The notes under the pieces: generated by a model | What the model was told of the DNA's origin: nothing | What the model saw: the letters and a program-made list of their open reading frames with translations, nothing else | Database searches by the model: none | Program-made: the position numbers and the translations under genes | Source: Candidatus Poribacteria bacterium | GTDB taxonomy: Bacteria; Poribacteria; WGA-4E; WGA-3G | Direction: 5' to 3' | NCBI GenBank assembly: GCA_958295945.1 | Contig: OY282386.1 | Coordinates: 3,776,204-3,840,203 of the forward strand | DNA length: 64,000 bases | Part shown: piece after piece, positions 9,251-17,461 of the stretch | Numbering within the stretch: the first letter of the stretch is position 1 | How the letters are laid out: every line of letters begins with the position of its first letter

Positions 9251-9307
9251 GGGCGGGGTTTCCCCGCTCGACTGGAATACCCGTGGACGGGCGGGGAAAC
9301 CCCGCCC
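9251..9307. repeat. Double palindrome of the GGGCGGGG-AAA-CCCCGCCC family
   Basis: A 17-bp segment (9251-9267) is perfectly inverted at 9291-9307, and each arm is itself a hairpin (GGGCGGGG-AAA-CCCCGCCC). The flanking sequence CTACGAT matches the 58.64 kb hairpin, which has the same stem with a compensated pair. It is GC-rich in a very AT-rich gap (9081-9406) that otherwise holds nothing. Confidence 0.8.
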
Positions 9308-9406
9308 CTACGATGTTCACAGGGGACGCTGATTAATTCATTATAATGTCTAATTAATAAATCACCCAAATTTTGGCATGTCTTAAAGTCAATAAGTGAG
9401 AAAATC

Positions 9407-11662
9407 ATGGCAAATGAAAAGGTTCAAATATTACAAGGAACTGCCCCACTAACTTTTGAAGGTAACCTTGCTGCTCAAATGGTAGAAGACCTTGATAACT
9501 ACGTGACTCAGGCTATTCAGACTACTGTTGAAAACCGAGACTCTTTGTGGGAACGAGACTATAGTTCACACGAGGCTTATGCAGAATCTATTAAACCCAA
9601 CAGACAGCGTTTCATAAAGCAGATTGGGTGCTATGATGACCGATTACCTATAGATGAACTTACATTCATAGGAACAACAAAGGCAACAGCACACATTGGA
9701 AAAGGTGAGAACTTTACCATATCACGAGTTCGTTGGCAGGTGTTTGACGAAGTTGAAGGTGAAGGTCTGCTCTTAGAACCAATGAAAAATGTCCCTATCA
9801 TTGCACAGATAGTGGCTTTACCAGATGCGGATTGGACTCCTGAAATGATTACTGGAATAACAGATGAACTGCCTGCCTCCGCACAGTTCGCAAGACATTT
9901 AGCACATGCAGGATGCAGGGTTGTAATTCCAGTTCTTATAAATCGTGAAGATACATACTCAGGAAACCCTAAAATCGGTACCAATACCAATCAACCGCAT
10001 CGTGAGTTCATCTACCGAATGGCATACCAAATGGGGCGACACATCATCGGCTATGAAGTTCAAAAAGTCTTATCTCTCGTTGACTGGATGTCATCGTTTA
10101 ATGTACCTATCGGAGTTATTGGATACGGAGAAGGTGGATTGATCGCATTTCATAGTGCTGCTGTGGATACCCGGATAAAATCAACGGTCGTCAGTGGATA
10201 CTTTCAATCACGACAGGATGTTTGGCGTGAACCCATCTACAGAAATGTTTGGGGGTTGTTATACGAATTTGGTGATGCAGAGATTGCAAGTCTCATTGCA
10301 CCGCGAAACCTAATCATAGAAACGAGTCGGGGACCAGAGGTGATGGGACCACCTACAGCACGAGATGGTCGTAGGGGTGCAGCACCAGGACAACTCGTCT
10401 CTCCACCAAAGAAATCAGCGAAAAATGAATATAAACGTGCAAACGTAGTTTTTCAGGAGCTTGACTGTGCCGATAATATAAAATTGATCAATCCAGATGA
10501 TGACTCACCAGGTTCCGAAGAGACATTAACCACTTTCTTAGCAAGTCTCACTAAGGATGATTTTCGGATTGACAAACGCAGGACTCTTTCCGCGATTGTT
10601 GAAGAGTCCTTTGATCACAATGCACGTCAACAGCGGCAATTTATCCAACTCGTCAATCTGACACAAAGGTTTCTGCGAGAAGCCGAGACACGTCGTGAGA
10701 CATTCTTCTGGAATAAAACAGACACATCTTCATTAGACAAGTGGGAAGAAACTTGTGAAGAAATGAAGACCTATTTCTGGGATGAGGTCATCGGTAGATG
10801 TCCACCATCAGATGTGCCAGCGAATCCGAGAACGCGCCTCATTTATGATGAACCTAAATTCAAAGGGTATGAAGTTGTTTTAGATGTCTATAAAGATGTC
10901 TTTGCTTATGGAATTTTGCTGCTACCAAACGACCTTCAACCTGATGAAAGACGGCCAGTAGTCGTTTGCCAACACGGATTAGGAGGAAGAGCACAAGATA
11001 CTGCCGACCCAAACATCAATTCGGTTTATCACTCTTATGCTGCACAGTTGGCAGATCGAGGTTTCATTACCTACGCACCACAAAATCCGTATATTGGCGG
11101 TGATGCTTTTCGTGTAATTCAACGCAAAGCAAATCTGATCAAATGGTCACTTTTCTCGTTGATCATTCGTCAACATGAACGCACACTTGACTGGTTAGCA
11201 GAACTGCCTTATGTTGATGAAGACCGAATCGGCTTTTATGGATTATCTTATGGCGGAAAAACTGCCATGCGAGTGCCTGCTGTCCTTGAAAGATATGCAT
11301 GTTCTATCTGCTCAGCCGATTTCAACGAATGGATTGTGAAGAATGCTACTTTTGATTCACGGTATAGCTACATGTTCACAGGTGAATATGAGATGCCAGA
11401 GTTCGATTTAGGCAACACATTCAACTATGCAGAGATGGCAGGACTCATCGCACCACGTCCGTTTATGGTGGAACGAGGACATGATGATGGTGTGGCTCCA
11501 GATGAATGGGTGGCACATGAATTCGCAAGAGTGCGTAGACTTTATGTACGTCTCGGTATTGCGGATAAAACTGAGATTGAATTTTTTGATGGTGGACATA
11601 AGATCAATTCTGACAAGACATTTGAATTCTTACATAGACATCTTAATTTCCCAAAAACATAG
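9407..11662 (+). CDS. Large two-domain alpha/beta hydrolase (dienelactone hydrolase/acetylxylan esterase-like)
   Basis: A 751-aa cytoplasmic protein (no signal peptide) with two alpha/beta-hydrolase-like domains. The first (about 120-310) has the nucleophile elbow in degenerate form, G239-Y-G-E242-G-G, with Glu where Ser should be, followed by an APRNLIIE strand; it is probably non-catalytic. The second (about 490-751) looks active: oxyanion-side HGLGGRA, nucleophile S614 in YGLSYGGK, an acid in APRPFMVERGHDDG and a final histidine in FFDGGHKIN. The domain pair resembles secreted acetylxylan-esterase/DLH fusions but is cytoplasmic here. The THUMP methyltransferase begins 10 bp downstream, so the two are probably co-transcribed. 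The ester substrate is unknown. Confidence 0.82.
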   Translation: MANEKVQILQGTAPLTFEGNLAAQMVEDLDNYVTQAIQTTVENRDSLWERDYSSHEAYAESIKPNRQRFIKQIGCYDDRLPIDELTFIGTTKATAHIGKGENFTISRVRWQVFDEVEGEGLLLEPMKNVPIIAQIVALPDADWTPEMITGITDELPASAQFARHLAHAGCRVVIPVLINREDTYSGNPKIGTNTNQPHREFIYRMAYQMGRHIIGYEVQKVLSLVDWMSSFNVPIGVIGYGEGGLIAFHSAAVDTRIKSTVVSGYFQSRQDVWREPIYRNVWGLLYEFGDAEIASLIAPRNLIIETSRGPEVMGPPTARDGRRGAAPGQLVSPPKKSAKNEYKRANVVFQELDCADNIKLINPDDDSPGSEETLTTFLASLTKDDFRIDKRRTLSAIVEESFDHNARQQRQFIQLVNLTQRFLREAETRRETFFWNKTDTSSLDKWEETCEEMKTYFWDEVIGRCPPSDVPANPRTRLIYDEPKFKGYEVVLDVYKDVFAYGILLLPNDLQPDERRPVVVCQHGLGGRAQDTADPNINSVYHSYAAQLADRGFITYAPQNPYIGGDAFRVIQRKANLIKWSLFSLIIRQHERTLDWLAELPYVDEDRIGFYGLSYGGKTAMRVPAVLERYACSICSADFNEWIVKNATFDSRYSYMFTGEYEMPEFDLGNTFNYAEMAGLIAPRPFMVERGHDDGVAPDEWVAHEFARVRRLYVRLGIADKTEIEFFDGGHKINSDKTFEFLHRHLNFPKT

Positions 11663-11672
11663 AAAGAGTTTG

Positions 11673-12722
11673 ATGATATATTCTATTTTCGTTACAGCGG
11701 GGTTGGAAAACCTTGCCAGACAAGAGATTACCGCACGCTACGGTGATTCAAAACAATTCAAAATTATCATGAGGAAACCGCAACGAATTGTATTTCAATA
11801 CACGGGTAATCCGAAAGATTTACTGTCTCTTAGGACAGCTGAATGTCTATTTCTCGTTGTTAAACACATTCCTAAAATGACTCGTTCGCGGCGTTCACTG
11901 ACTGCTATCAGTAGTTTTCTCAACAGAAATAACTTTACACAAGCAATAAATGTCTGTCGTCAGGTTGGAATGCGTGTTCGGAAACGGATTTCATTTCGTG
12001 TCATCAGTCGCATGTCGGGATTACGAAATTTTCAAAAAAAGGATCTTCAACAGATTGTAGAAAGATCTTTGGTTGATAAAGGATGGTATCTGTCTCATTC
12101 GGACGCAGGATTGGATGTTTGGACTGAGGTGCACGGGGATGATGCGTATATCAGCATTCGTCTATCAAAACCAGACATGTCGCAACGTTCATACAAACAA
12201 GAGCAGGTTCCACAAACGTTAAAACCAACCATTGCCTATAGCATGGTGATGCTATCAAGACCGCATCAGGATGACATATTTTTAGATCCGATGTGCGGTG
12301 CGGGGACTATTTTGTTGGAACGAGCTGCTTCAGCACGCTATCGTTATCTCATCGGTGGTGACATCTCTGAAGAAGCGATATATGCAACACAAAGGAACTT
12401 TGGTAGAAAGCATCAACCACGGCAGTTCATCCATTGGGATTCAGAAGTGCTGCCGATTCAACCAGATTCTGTTGACAAAATCGTCTGCAATTTACCTATT
12501 GATAAAAGCTACAACAGAAATGACAATATGCAGGATCAATACAGACTTTTTCTCACACAATTTGAAAAGGTGATTAAACCAGGTGGGAAAATGGTGTTGC
12601 TGTCTATGAATCCTTCACTACTTGATAAGATACTCAAGCAACAGAATACCTTGTATGCGCATCAACAGGTGGGTATTCAATATGGAGGGAAACGTGGAAG
12701 GATATTTGTGGTCCACTGTTGA
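11673..12722 (+). CDS. THUMP-domain tRNA (guanine-N2) methyltransferase
   Basis: A 349-aa RNA methyltransferase. The ATG at 11673 (MIYSIFVTAGLENLAR) is chosen because the protein family begins with this (F)VTAGLE segment; upstream codons in frame overlap the hydrolase gene and are not THUMP-like. Residues ~50-160 form the THUMP RNA-binding domain, and the C-terminal half is a UPF0020-type Rossmann MTase: motif I D205-PMCGAGT, an acidic GGDIS that binds SAM ribose, and the catalytic motif IV as N273-LPID instead of the usual N/D-PPY/F. The Leu-Pro form is known in the Trm14/THUMPD-like branch. The likely product is m2G in the tRNA acceptor or core region; the exact position is not predictable. 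Confidence 0.85.
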   Translation: MIYSIFVTAGLENLARQEITARYGDSKQFKIIMRKPQRIVFQYTGNPKDLLSLRTAECLFLVVKHIPKMTRSRRSLTAISSFLNRNNFTQAINVCRQVGMRVRKRISFRVISRMSGLRNFQKKDLQQIVERSLVDKGWYLSHSDAGLDVWTEVHGDDAYISIRLSKPDMSQRSYKQEQVPQTLKPTIAYSMVMLSRPHQDDIFLDPMCGAGTILLERAASARYRYLIGGDISEEAIYATQRNFGRKHQPRQFIHWDSEVLPIQPDSVDKIVCNLPIDKSYNRNDNMQDQYRLFLTQFEKVIKPGGKMVLLSMNPSLLDKILKQQNTLYAHQQVGIQYGGKRGRIFVVHC

Positions 12723-12727
12723 AATAT

Positions 12728-12787
12728 GGCGAGGTACGAAGACCTCGCCTTACAGCTGGTTTAGGAAGCAAGGTATGAATACCTTGC
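12728..12787. terminator. Two stem-loops between convergent genes, possible bidirectional terminator
   Basis: GGCGAGGT-ACGAAG-ACCTCGCC (12728-12749) and GCAAGGTAT-GA-ATACCTTGC (12768-12787) are perfect stems of 8 and 9 bp between the stop codons of two convergent genes. Neither has a strong T-run, so they may instead be dispersed hairpins that serve as transcript ends. Confidence 0.5.
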
Positions 12788-12805
12788 GGATAGACTAAAC
12801 TTCGT

Positions 12806-13891
12806 TTAGAACTCAGGGACCTTAACTACGACCTCTTTACCTGATGCATGTGAGCGAAAGATTCCATCCATAATCACATTTGTCAGGAGCACTCCCTCTG
12901 GTGAAATCGGAGATGGTGCATCTGCTATGACCGCTTCACGGAATGCAGTCATCTGTGCAGCCCAGTTATCTTCTGGTGGGAATCCTGAGAAACTAATAGT
13001 CGTCATCCCTTCGGGTGGGTCAGGTTCCGCTGTTAATCCCTCTGATTCAACAAACTTCTTGAGATCACCTGAATATGCATCAGCAAAAACAACTGGACCG
13101 TCCAGGGATATGCCAGCTTTTGTACCAAGATGAAAATTGCCACCGAGTGAGTTTGCGTGAACTGCCCAAGAGATTTTAAACACCATCACGCCACCATTCT
13201 CAAATCGGATCCATGCTGCGCCGAACTCCTCTACATCCATCTTGTCTTTGAATCTATCATCTTGCATAGAGATGTAATCTTCAGTGATAGCGGAGACACG
13301 CACCGGTTTCGGATACCCCATTGCAAACAGTGATCTGTGCATATTGTAGACTCCGATGTCTACGATTGCCCCAGCACCTGCGGTCTTTTTATAGATGAAA
13401 GTATGCCCTGGATTACCGCGTCTTCTACATCCAGCTGATTCAGAGTAATAGATATCACCGAGTAATCCTTCATCATATAGCTTCCTTGAGAATTGGAGTC
13501 TCGGACTAAATGTGGGATTGAGACCGATTTGCAGGATTTTTCCTGATTCCTTTGCTGCGCGTACCATTGCAGTTGCATCTGCAAGCGTCGCTGCCATCGG
13601 TTTTTCGCAGAGAACGTGTTTTCCTGCTTTCAATGCTGCGACAGTGGGTCGTCTATGACCTTGATTGTAAGTCGTAACGCTCACAGCATCAAGTTCGTCC
13701 ATCTCAAGCATCTTGTTGTAACTTGAAAAAGCGTTCTTTGTGGGAACTCCCCACTCTTCTGCGGCTTGGTTTGCCTTACTTTTGATGATATCACACACAG
13801 CGATAATCTCAAAGCCACCTACTTTTTCATAGGTGCCACGGTGTGCACGTGAGATTCCACCTGTACCAATAATTCCAACTTTGACAGCCAT
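12806..13891 (-). CDS. Gfo/Idh/MocA family oxidoreductase
   Basis: A 361-aa NAD(P)-dependent dehydrogenase. The N-terminal Rossmann motif is VGIIGTGGISRAHR (4-17), followed by EIIAVCDI. The family's catalytic-site motif is intact here as CEKPMAATL (EKP), and the DIGVYNMHRSLFAMGYP helix contributes the typical active-site aspartate and histidine region. The C-terminal domain (WIRFENGGVMVFKISWAVH) is the usual alpha/beta open sheet. AAGGAGA lies ahead of ATG 13891. The substrate is a sugar or cyclitol derivative by family; nothing nearby fixes it. It is a distant paralogue of the 6.7 kb enzyme, which lacks the EKP Lys. Confidence 0.92.
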   Translation of the reverse strand: MAVKVGIIGTGGISRAHRGTYEKVGGFEIIAVCDIIKSKANQAAEEWGVPTKNAFSSYNKMLEMDELDAVSVTTYNQGHRRPTVAALKAGKHVLCEKPMAATLADATAMVRAAKESGKILQIGLNPTFSPRLQFSRKLYDEGLLGDIYYSESAGCRRRGNPGHTFIYKKTAGAGAIVDIGVYNMHRSLFAMGYPKPVRVSAITEDYISMQDDRFKDKMDVEEFGAAWIRFENGGVMVFKISWAVHANSLGGNFHLGTKAGISLDGPVVFADAYSGDLKKFVESEGLTAEPDPPEGMTTISFSGFPPEDNWAAQMTAFREAVIADAPSPISPEGVLLTNVIMDGIFRSHASGKEVVVKVPEF

Positions 13892-14025
13892 AAAGTCATC
13901 TCCTTATAAGAAATGCAAATTTGTAGATACATTAGTTTAGACGATATCCTATTGGAAATGCAAGAAAAAACTGGTCTAATACCCAATTAACTGGATTTAT
14001 CTTATTTTTCGACGGTAGGTGTGGT

Positions 14026-14122
14026 TTCCTAACCCCCCTTCCAATCTTCCCCCTTCCATCTACCCCCTTCCACCCTTCCAATCTTCCAATCTTCCAAACT
14101 TCCATCTTCCCCCTTCTCAACC
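14026..14122. repeat. Polypyrimidine low-complexity tract
   Basis: About 95 bp of almost pure C/T on the plus strand, made of degenerate CCAATCTTC / CTTCCACC units. On the minus strand it reads GGAAGATTGGAAG-like. It has no coding potential and could form triplex or slippage structures. Confidence 0.7.
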
Positions 14123-14149
14123 TAATTTTCAGTCTTATCTAATCTTCCG

Positions 14150-14183
14150 CTACAAAACCCAATGCTTTAGCTTTGGGATGTAG
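14150..14183 (+). repeat. IS200/IS605-like subterminal hairpin (element remnant?)
   Basis: CTACA (14150-14154), CCCAATGC (14158-14165), loop TTTA, GCTTTGGG (14170-14177), TGTAG (14179-14183) form a two-part stem. The form 'ACCCA..GC TTTA GC..TGGG' is the look of the right-end hairpin of IS200/IS605 TnpB elements (also the end of their guide-RNA scaffold). No tnpA or tnpB is present in the window, so this would be a relic. Identification is by resemblance only. Confidence 0.4.
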
Positions 14184-14231
14184 TAGTGGTCCTTTGAGTT
14201 GTGTCAAGAAAAATTTGACTTTTGCTATAAT

Positions 14232-14260
14232 TTGACTTTTGCTATAAAATGTGGTATCAT
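14232..14260 (+). promoter_or_regulatory. Promoter TTGACT-17-TATCAT inside a tandem 17-bp duplication
   Basis: The -35 TTGACT (14232-14237), 17-bp spacer and extended -10 TGGTATCAT (-10 hexamer 14255-14260) give a predicted start near 14267, just ahead of the structured region. The -35 lies in an exact tandem 17-bp duplication (14213-14229, 14230-14246), so a second TTGACT lies at 14215. Confidence 0.6.
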
Positions 14261-14266
14261 ATATTC

Positions 14267-14447
14267 AGTACTTTAGGATAGGATTTTCACCTCAACACTT
14301 ACCCGTGTTGAGGCCTATCCCCAATCGTTACTAACTACGGGGGGCACCCCGAAAGTCACGCCTGTGGAGTCCTGAGTCCGACCTAACGCAGTTCAGGAAA
14401 GGGTACGTGAGACGGAAGCAGGAAACGTCATTTAGGCAATATGCCTA
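14267..14447 (+). ncRNA. Candidate structured non-coding RNA (possibly omega-RNA/HEARO-like)
   Basis: There is no ORF, but the folding is dense. A long first hairpin has GGATAGG (14276-14282) pairing with CCTATCC (14314-14320) outside a 7-nt bulge, and CCTCAACAC (14290-14298) pairing with GTGTTGAGG (14305-14313). Then come CGGGG-GGCA-CCCCG (14338-14351), CCTGA (14371-14375) with TCAGG (14393-14397), GACG (14411-14414) with CGTC (14426-14429), and TAGGCA-ATA-TGCCTA (14433-14447). A good promoter ends 7 bp before. The base composition is much richer in GC than flanking DNA. An IS200/IS605-like hairpin upstream and an interrupted ORF immediately downstream suggest a mobile-element RNA without its protein gene. 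The family assignment is a guess; RNase P, tmRNA, SRP and 6S hallmarks were not found. Confidence 0.5.
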
Positions 14448-14762
14448 TTACTGATAGTTTTCTCGGTACTGTGCTATTTCTGGTACCAACACGATGTAGC
14501 ATCATTCCAACAACAGTTACCGTCTATCAGTGATATTGTCCTTCAAAGAGACACATCCAAAAAGACACAAAATAACGTCCATACAGAAAAAAACAAGTCT
14601 AAATCTGTTAGGGATACGTCGGTTCCCACAGAGCAGATAACAAGACAAACCGACACTTATGAGAAAAATACAAATATTAGTTTAGCTGCGGATTCACAGA
14701 CTTCCCCTTTTGAATTTGGTCCATATCCTGAAGTTCCTCCCGATTATCCATTTATAATTTGA
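14436..14762 (+). pseudogene. 5'-truncated small membrane-anchored protein
   Basis: An open frame of 108 codons runs from just after an in-frame TAG at 14433 to TGA 14760-14762, but it has no ATG, GTG or TTG near its beginning. It would encode a hydrophobic segment (CLLLIVFSVLCYFWYQ) followed by a long polar, Lys/Thr/Gln-rich region and a proline-rich tail ending PPDYPFII, the plan of a small single-pass anchored protein. The missing start coincides with the end of the structured element, so the gene was probably decapitated by its insertion. Use of a rare start codon (such as CTG 14451) cannot be excluded. Confidence 0.5.
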
Positions 14763-14885
14763 AAAGCAACTTTCTACAATTCTTCAAAAACGATGCCAGC
14801 CCCATACTGCCAATGCGTATTATACAAAAATAAGAAAAGAAAATATGGTATTACATGTTGAGAACAAACACAGGAGAATAAACCC

Positions 14886-16052
14886 ATGAAAAATAGAATG
14901 TTTCCAATTCTAGCAGTGATGTTTATAGTTGTAACATCTGCTGTCAGCAGTATCGCCCAAACTCCACTGTCAGAAGATTTGGAAGATATACTTGATTCAC
15001 TTCGAGATTCACTTCGAAAGGAAGCAGATTTATCTGATAGTAATAAAACGTTTAAGATCGGTAAGTCCTATATCAATGATATAAAGTATTCTCCGGATGG
15101 ATCTCGTCTTGCTGTGGCGGGACATTCTGGTGTTTTGCTCTACGATATTCATAGGCAGGCCAATGCCAAAAAAGATCAAAAGAAAGATAAACCTGTCAAA
15201 TTAGCAGGTCATATAGGTAGATGTTTACGTATAGCATTTTGTCCTGATGGCAAGATAATCGCTACTCTAAATGGTCTTGGGGACCTTTGCTTGTATGATG
15301 CAAACTCAGGAAAACACCTCAGAACAATAGAAGGAGCGAGTATAGTAGCGTTTAGTCCGGATGGGAGGATGATCGCAACGGGCGGTGATACTGACCATAG
15401 ACGTAATTTGTTTAACTTCCATCTATATGATGTTGACACAGGGAAACTCATCCGAACCTTCATAGGTCATACACATATTATCCGTTCAGTAGCGTTTAGT
15501 CTGGATGGGAGGATGATCGCAACGGGTGGTGGAAGTAGGGATAGCACAGTGCGTTTGTGGGAAACACAGACAGGAAGACACTTTAGAACTCTCACGGGGT
15601 ATCAATATGGGATCAATACTGTGGTATTTAGTCCGGATGGCACATTGCTTGCGACTGGAGGAATGGATGAACCTAGCTGTTTATGGGATGTGAAAACGGG
15701 ACAACAAATCCGAGTACTCGGAAATGGTGATGCTGAGGGGTTTACGGATTCACCTATGGATACTGCCAGTTGTGTGGCGTTTAGCCCGGTTGGGAGGATG
15801 ATCGCAAGTTCCAATCTGTTGGGGATTCATCTATGGGATGTGAATACGGGACGACTCCTCCGTAAATTCAGAGAACGAAGCATTGGTCATGGCATTAGTT
15901 TGGTGGTGTTTAGTCCAGATGGCAGAACAATCGCAGCTTGCGGTAGCAATGAAGTTGATCTGTGGGATGCTGAAACGGGACAATTCCTCAGAATGCTCAA
16001 AATACCCGATTACTTTCGGAATGAACAGAATAAAGGCAGCACAAACCGATGA
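14886..16052 (+). CDS. Secreted WD40-repeat protein 1 of a tandem pair
   Basis: A 388-aa protein with a Sec signal peptide (MKNRMFPILAVMFIVVTSA, cleavage near SIAQ) and about seven WD40 blades, each marked by FSPDG(R)MIA(T)GG and ending LWD(V)xTG. Typical units are AFSPDGRMIATGGD, FSPDGTLLATGGM and VFSPDGRTIAACG. Such a single propeller acts as a protein-interaction scaffold; no enzyme domain is present. CAGGAGA precedes the ATG. The downstream paralogue begins inside its stop codon (ATGA overlap), so the two are translationally coupled, exported together and perhaps interact. The similar first residues (MKNR.FPIL) mark a tandem gene duplication. The target is unknown. Confidence 0.88.
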   Translation: MKNRMFPILAVMFIVVTSAVSSIAQTPLSEDLEDILDSLRDSLRKEADLSDSNKTFKIGKSYINDIKYSPDGSRLAVAGHSGVLLYDIHRQANAKKDQKKDKPVKLAGHIGRCLRIAFCPDGKIIATLNGLGDLCLYDANSGKHLRTIEGASIVAFSPDGRMIATGGDTDHRRNLFNFHLYDVDTGKLIRTFIGHTHIIRSVAFSLDGRMIATGGGSRDSTVRLWETQTGRHFRTLTGYQYGINTVVFSPDGTLLATGGMDEPSCLWDVKTGQQIRVLGNGDAEGFTDSPMDTASCVAFSPVGRMIASSNLLGIHLWDVNTGRLLRKFRERSIGHGISLVVFSPDGRTIAACGSNEVDLWDAETGQFLRMLKIPDYFRNEQNKGSTNR

Positions 16053-17185
16053 AAAACAGATCGTTTCCAATATTGATGACATTGTTGATAGCATTCCCAA
16101 TTATGTCCTGTAGTCTCCAACAAGGTTCATTTGAGGGTCCGATATATGAACCACAGCAAAAGCGTCCACACCAAGACGTGAATGTGTCCTTGAGAAAATT
16201 AGAGTTCATTACGGATGTACAGTTTTCACCCGATGGCACACTGCTCGCTATTGCGACGGACATCGGGATTTTGCTTTACAGGACGAAGACTTATGACAAT
16301 CCTGAAATACTCAAAGGACACACAGGTAAGATATGGAGCATAGCGTTTCGTCTGGATGGAAAGGTGCTCGCAAGTGCAGGCCAGGACAAGATTGTCCGTT
16401 TGTGGGATGTGAACACGAGCCAACAAATTAAAATCTTTGGAATAAACCTGTCCCATAAAACTAACATTGTGTTTAGTCCAGATGGAAAGATGCTTGCAAG
16501 TGGAGGTATGAATGGTGATAGGGTTGATAACGCCTATCTGTGGGATGCGGATACAGGTAAAAGTTTACGTACATTTTCTGGACATACGTTAGCAGTGAAC
16601 GATGTGGCATTTAGTCCGGATGGAAAAGTGCTCGCAAGTGCGTGTGACGACCAAACCGTCCATCTGTGGGATGTGAACACAGGACAACAAATCAGAACAC
16701 TCACAGGACATGCTGAAGCGGTTTTGAGCATTGCGTTTAGTCCGGATGGAAATATGCTGGTGAGTGGAGGTGGATATCATAATGCTGTCGGTCTGTGGGA
16801 TCTGAACACAGGACAACAAATCAGAACACTCACTAATAATGCACACTTGGAGCAACAAATCAATGTGCAAATGGAAAAAATCAAAAAACACATAGGTGAA
16901 AAAGGGTGGAGTAACATTAATGGTGAAGATGTAGTGTTCAGTCCTGATGGAAACACTATCGCAAGTATTGGATCTTCTTTCATCCATCTGTGGGATACGG
17001 ACTCGGGACAATATCACAGAATTCACCACAACGGAAAGTATCCTAATATAGGAACAGATGTGGCATTCAGTCCGGATGGAAGCACAATCGCTTGTATAGG
17101 TTGGCATGAAGCACATGTATGGGATGTCCAGACAGAAAAGCTTATCCGAGTACTCATAAGTCATCCAAGACGAAGCACACGATGA
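16049..17185 (+). CDS. Lipoprotein WD40-repeat protein 2 of a tandem pair
   Basis: A 378-aa paralogue of the preceding gene. Here the signal peptide ends in a lipobox (MKNRSFPILMTLLIAFPIMSC, Cys21), so this copy should be membrane-anchored whereas its partner is soluble. About seven WD40 blades follow, several nearly identical (FSPDGKVLASA..., LWDVNTGQQIRTLTGH), showing recent internal repeat amplification. Start ATG 16049 overlaps the upstream stop (ATGA). It ends at 17185 with no clear terminator. Proposed role: an envelope scaffold pairing with the soluble propeller, inferred from coupling only. Confidence 0.88.
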   Translation: MKNRSFPILMTLLIAFPIMSCSLQQGSFEGPIYEPQQKRPHQDVNVSLRKLEFITDVQFSPDGTLLAIATDIGILLYRTKTYDNPEILKGHTGKIWSIAFRLDGKVLASAGQDKIVRLWDVNTSQQIKIFGINLSHKTNIVFSPDGKMLASGGMNGDRVDNAYLWDADTGKSLRTFSGHTLAVNDVAFSPDGKVLASACDDQTVHLWDVNTGQQIRTLTGHAEAVLSIAFSPDGNMLVSGGGYHNAVGLWDLNTGQQIRTLTNNAHLEQQINVQMEKIKKHIGEKGWSNINGEDVVFSPDGNTIASIGSSFIHLWDTDSGQYHRIHHNGKYPNIGTDVAFSPDGSTIACIGWHEAHVWDVQTEKLIRVLISHPRRSTR

Positions 17186-17370
17186 CCCGGTGTGCCTGAT
17201 TTCCAATCGGATCAAAGGCAGGCCAGGACACACGGACTACAAACGCAGGATGCAGGTTGAACACGGGTTCAGAAACATCATATTGTAAAAATGAGGGTAA
17301 GTGACAGGATGGGTGTGTCCAGTTCTTGTCACTAATACCATTTCTAATAGAAAACGCCGCATTTTTGTAC

Positions 17371-17389
17371 CACAAACTGCCAGTTTGTG
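17371..17389. repeat. Hairpin CACAAACTGCCAGTTTGTG
   Basis: An 8-bp-stem palindrome. The same hairpin occurs at 29534-29550 as GCAAACTGGCAGTTTGC, with the outer base pairs changed in a compensated way (CACAAA/TTTGTG versus CGCAAA/TTTGCG). It is a dispersed small palindrome. Confidence 0.65.
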
Positions 17390-17461
17390 CTGTCCTTCAA
17401 GAGATTCTTAACTAATGTTTATGGGGCAAACATTTATAGAAATGGTCCAACTTTTCACCAA

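Noticed and set aside
11427-11672. Longer THUMP methyltransferase starting inside the hydrolase gene
   Set aside because: The extra 82 codons overlap an intact coding region in another frame and are not THUMP-like.
12721-12790. Riboswitch-like hairpins before 12.8 kb gene
   Set aside because: They lie between two convergent stop codons, so they cannot be leaders; they act as transcript ends or are dispersed palindromes.
14267-14460. RNase P RNA, tmRNA, SRP RNA or 6S RNA
   Set aside because: GAAAGTC and GGAAGCAG words looked suggestive, but the other conserved blocks of these RNAs are absent and end pairing does not fit.
16589-17233. 214-aa minus-strand ORF opposite the WD40 gene
   Set aside because: It is a mirror of repeated WD40 coding sequence, rich in Cys/His/Ser, with no ribosome site. 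A shadow frame.
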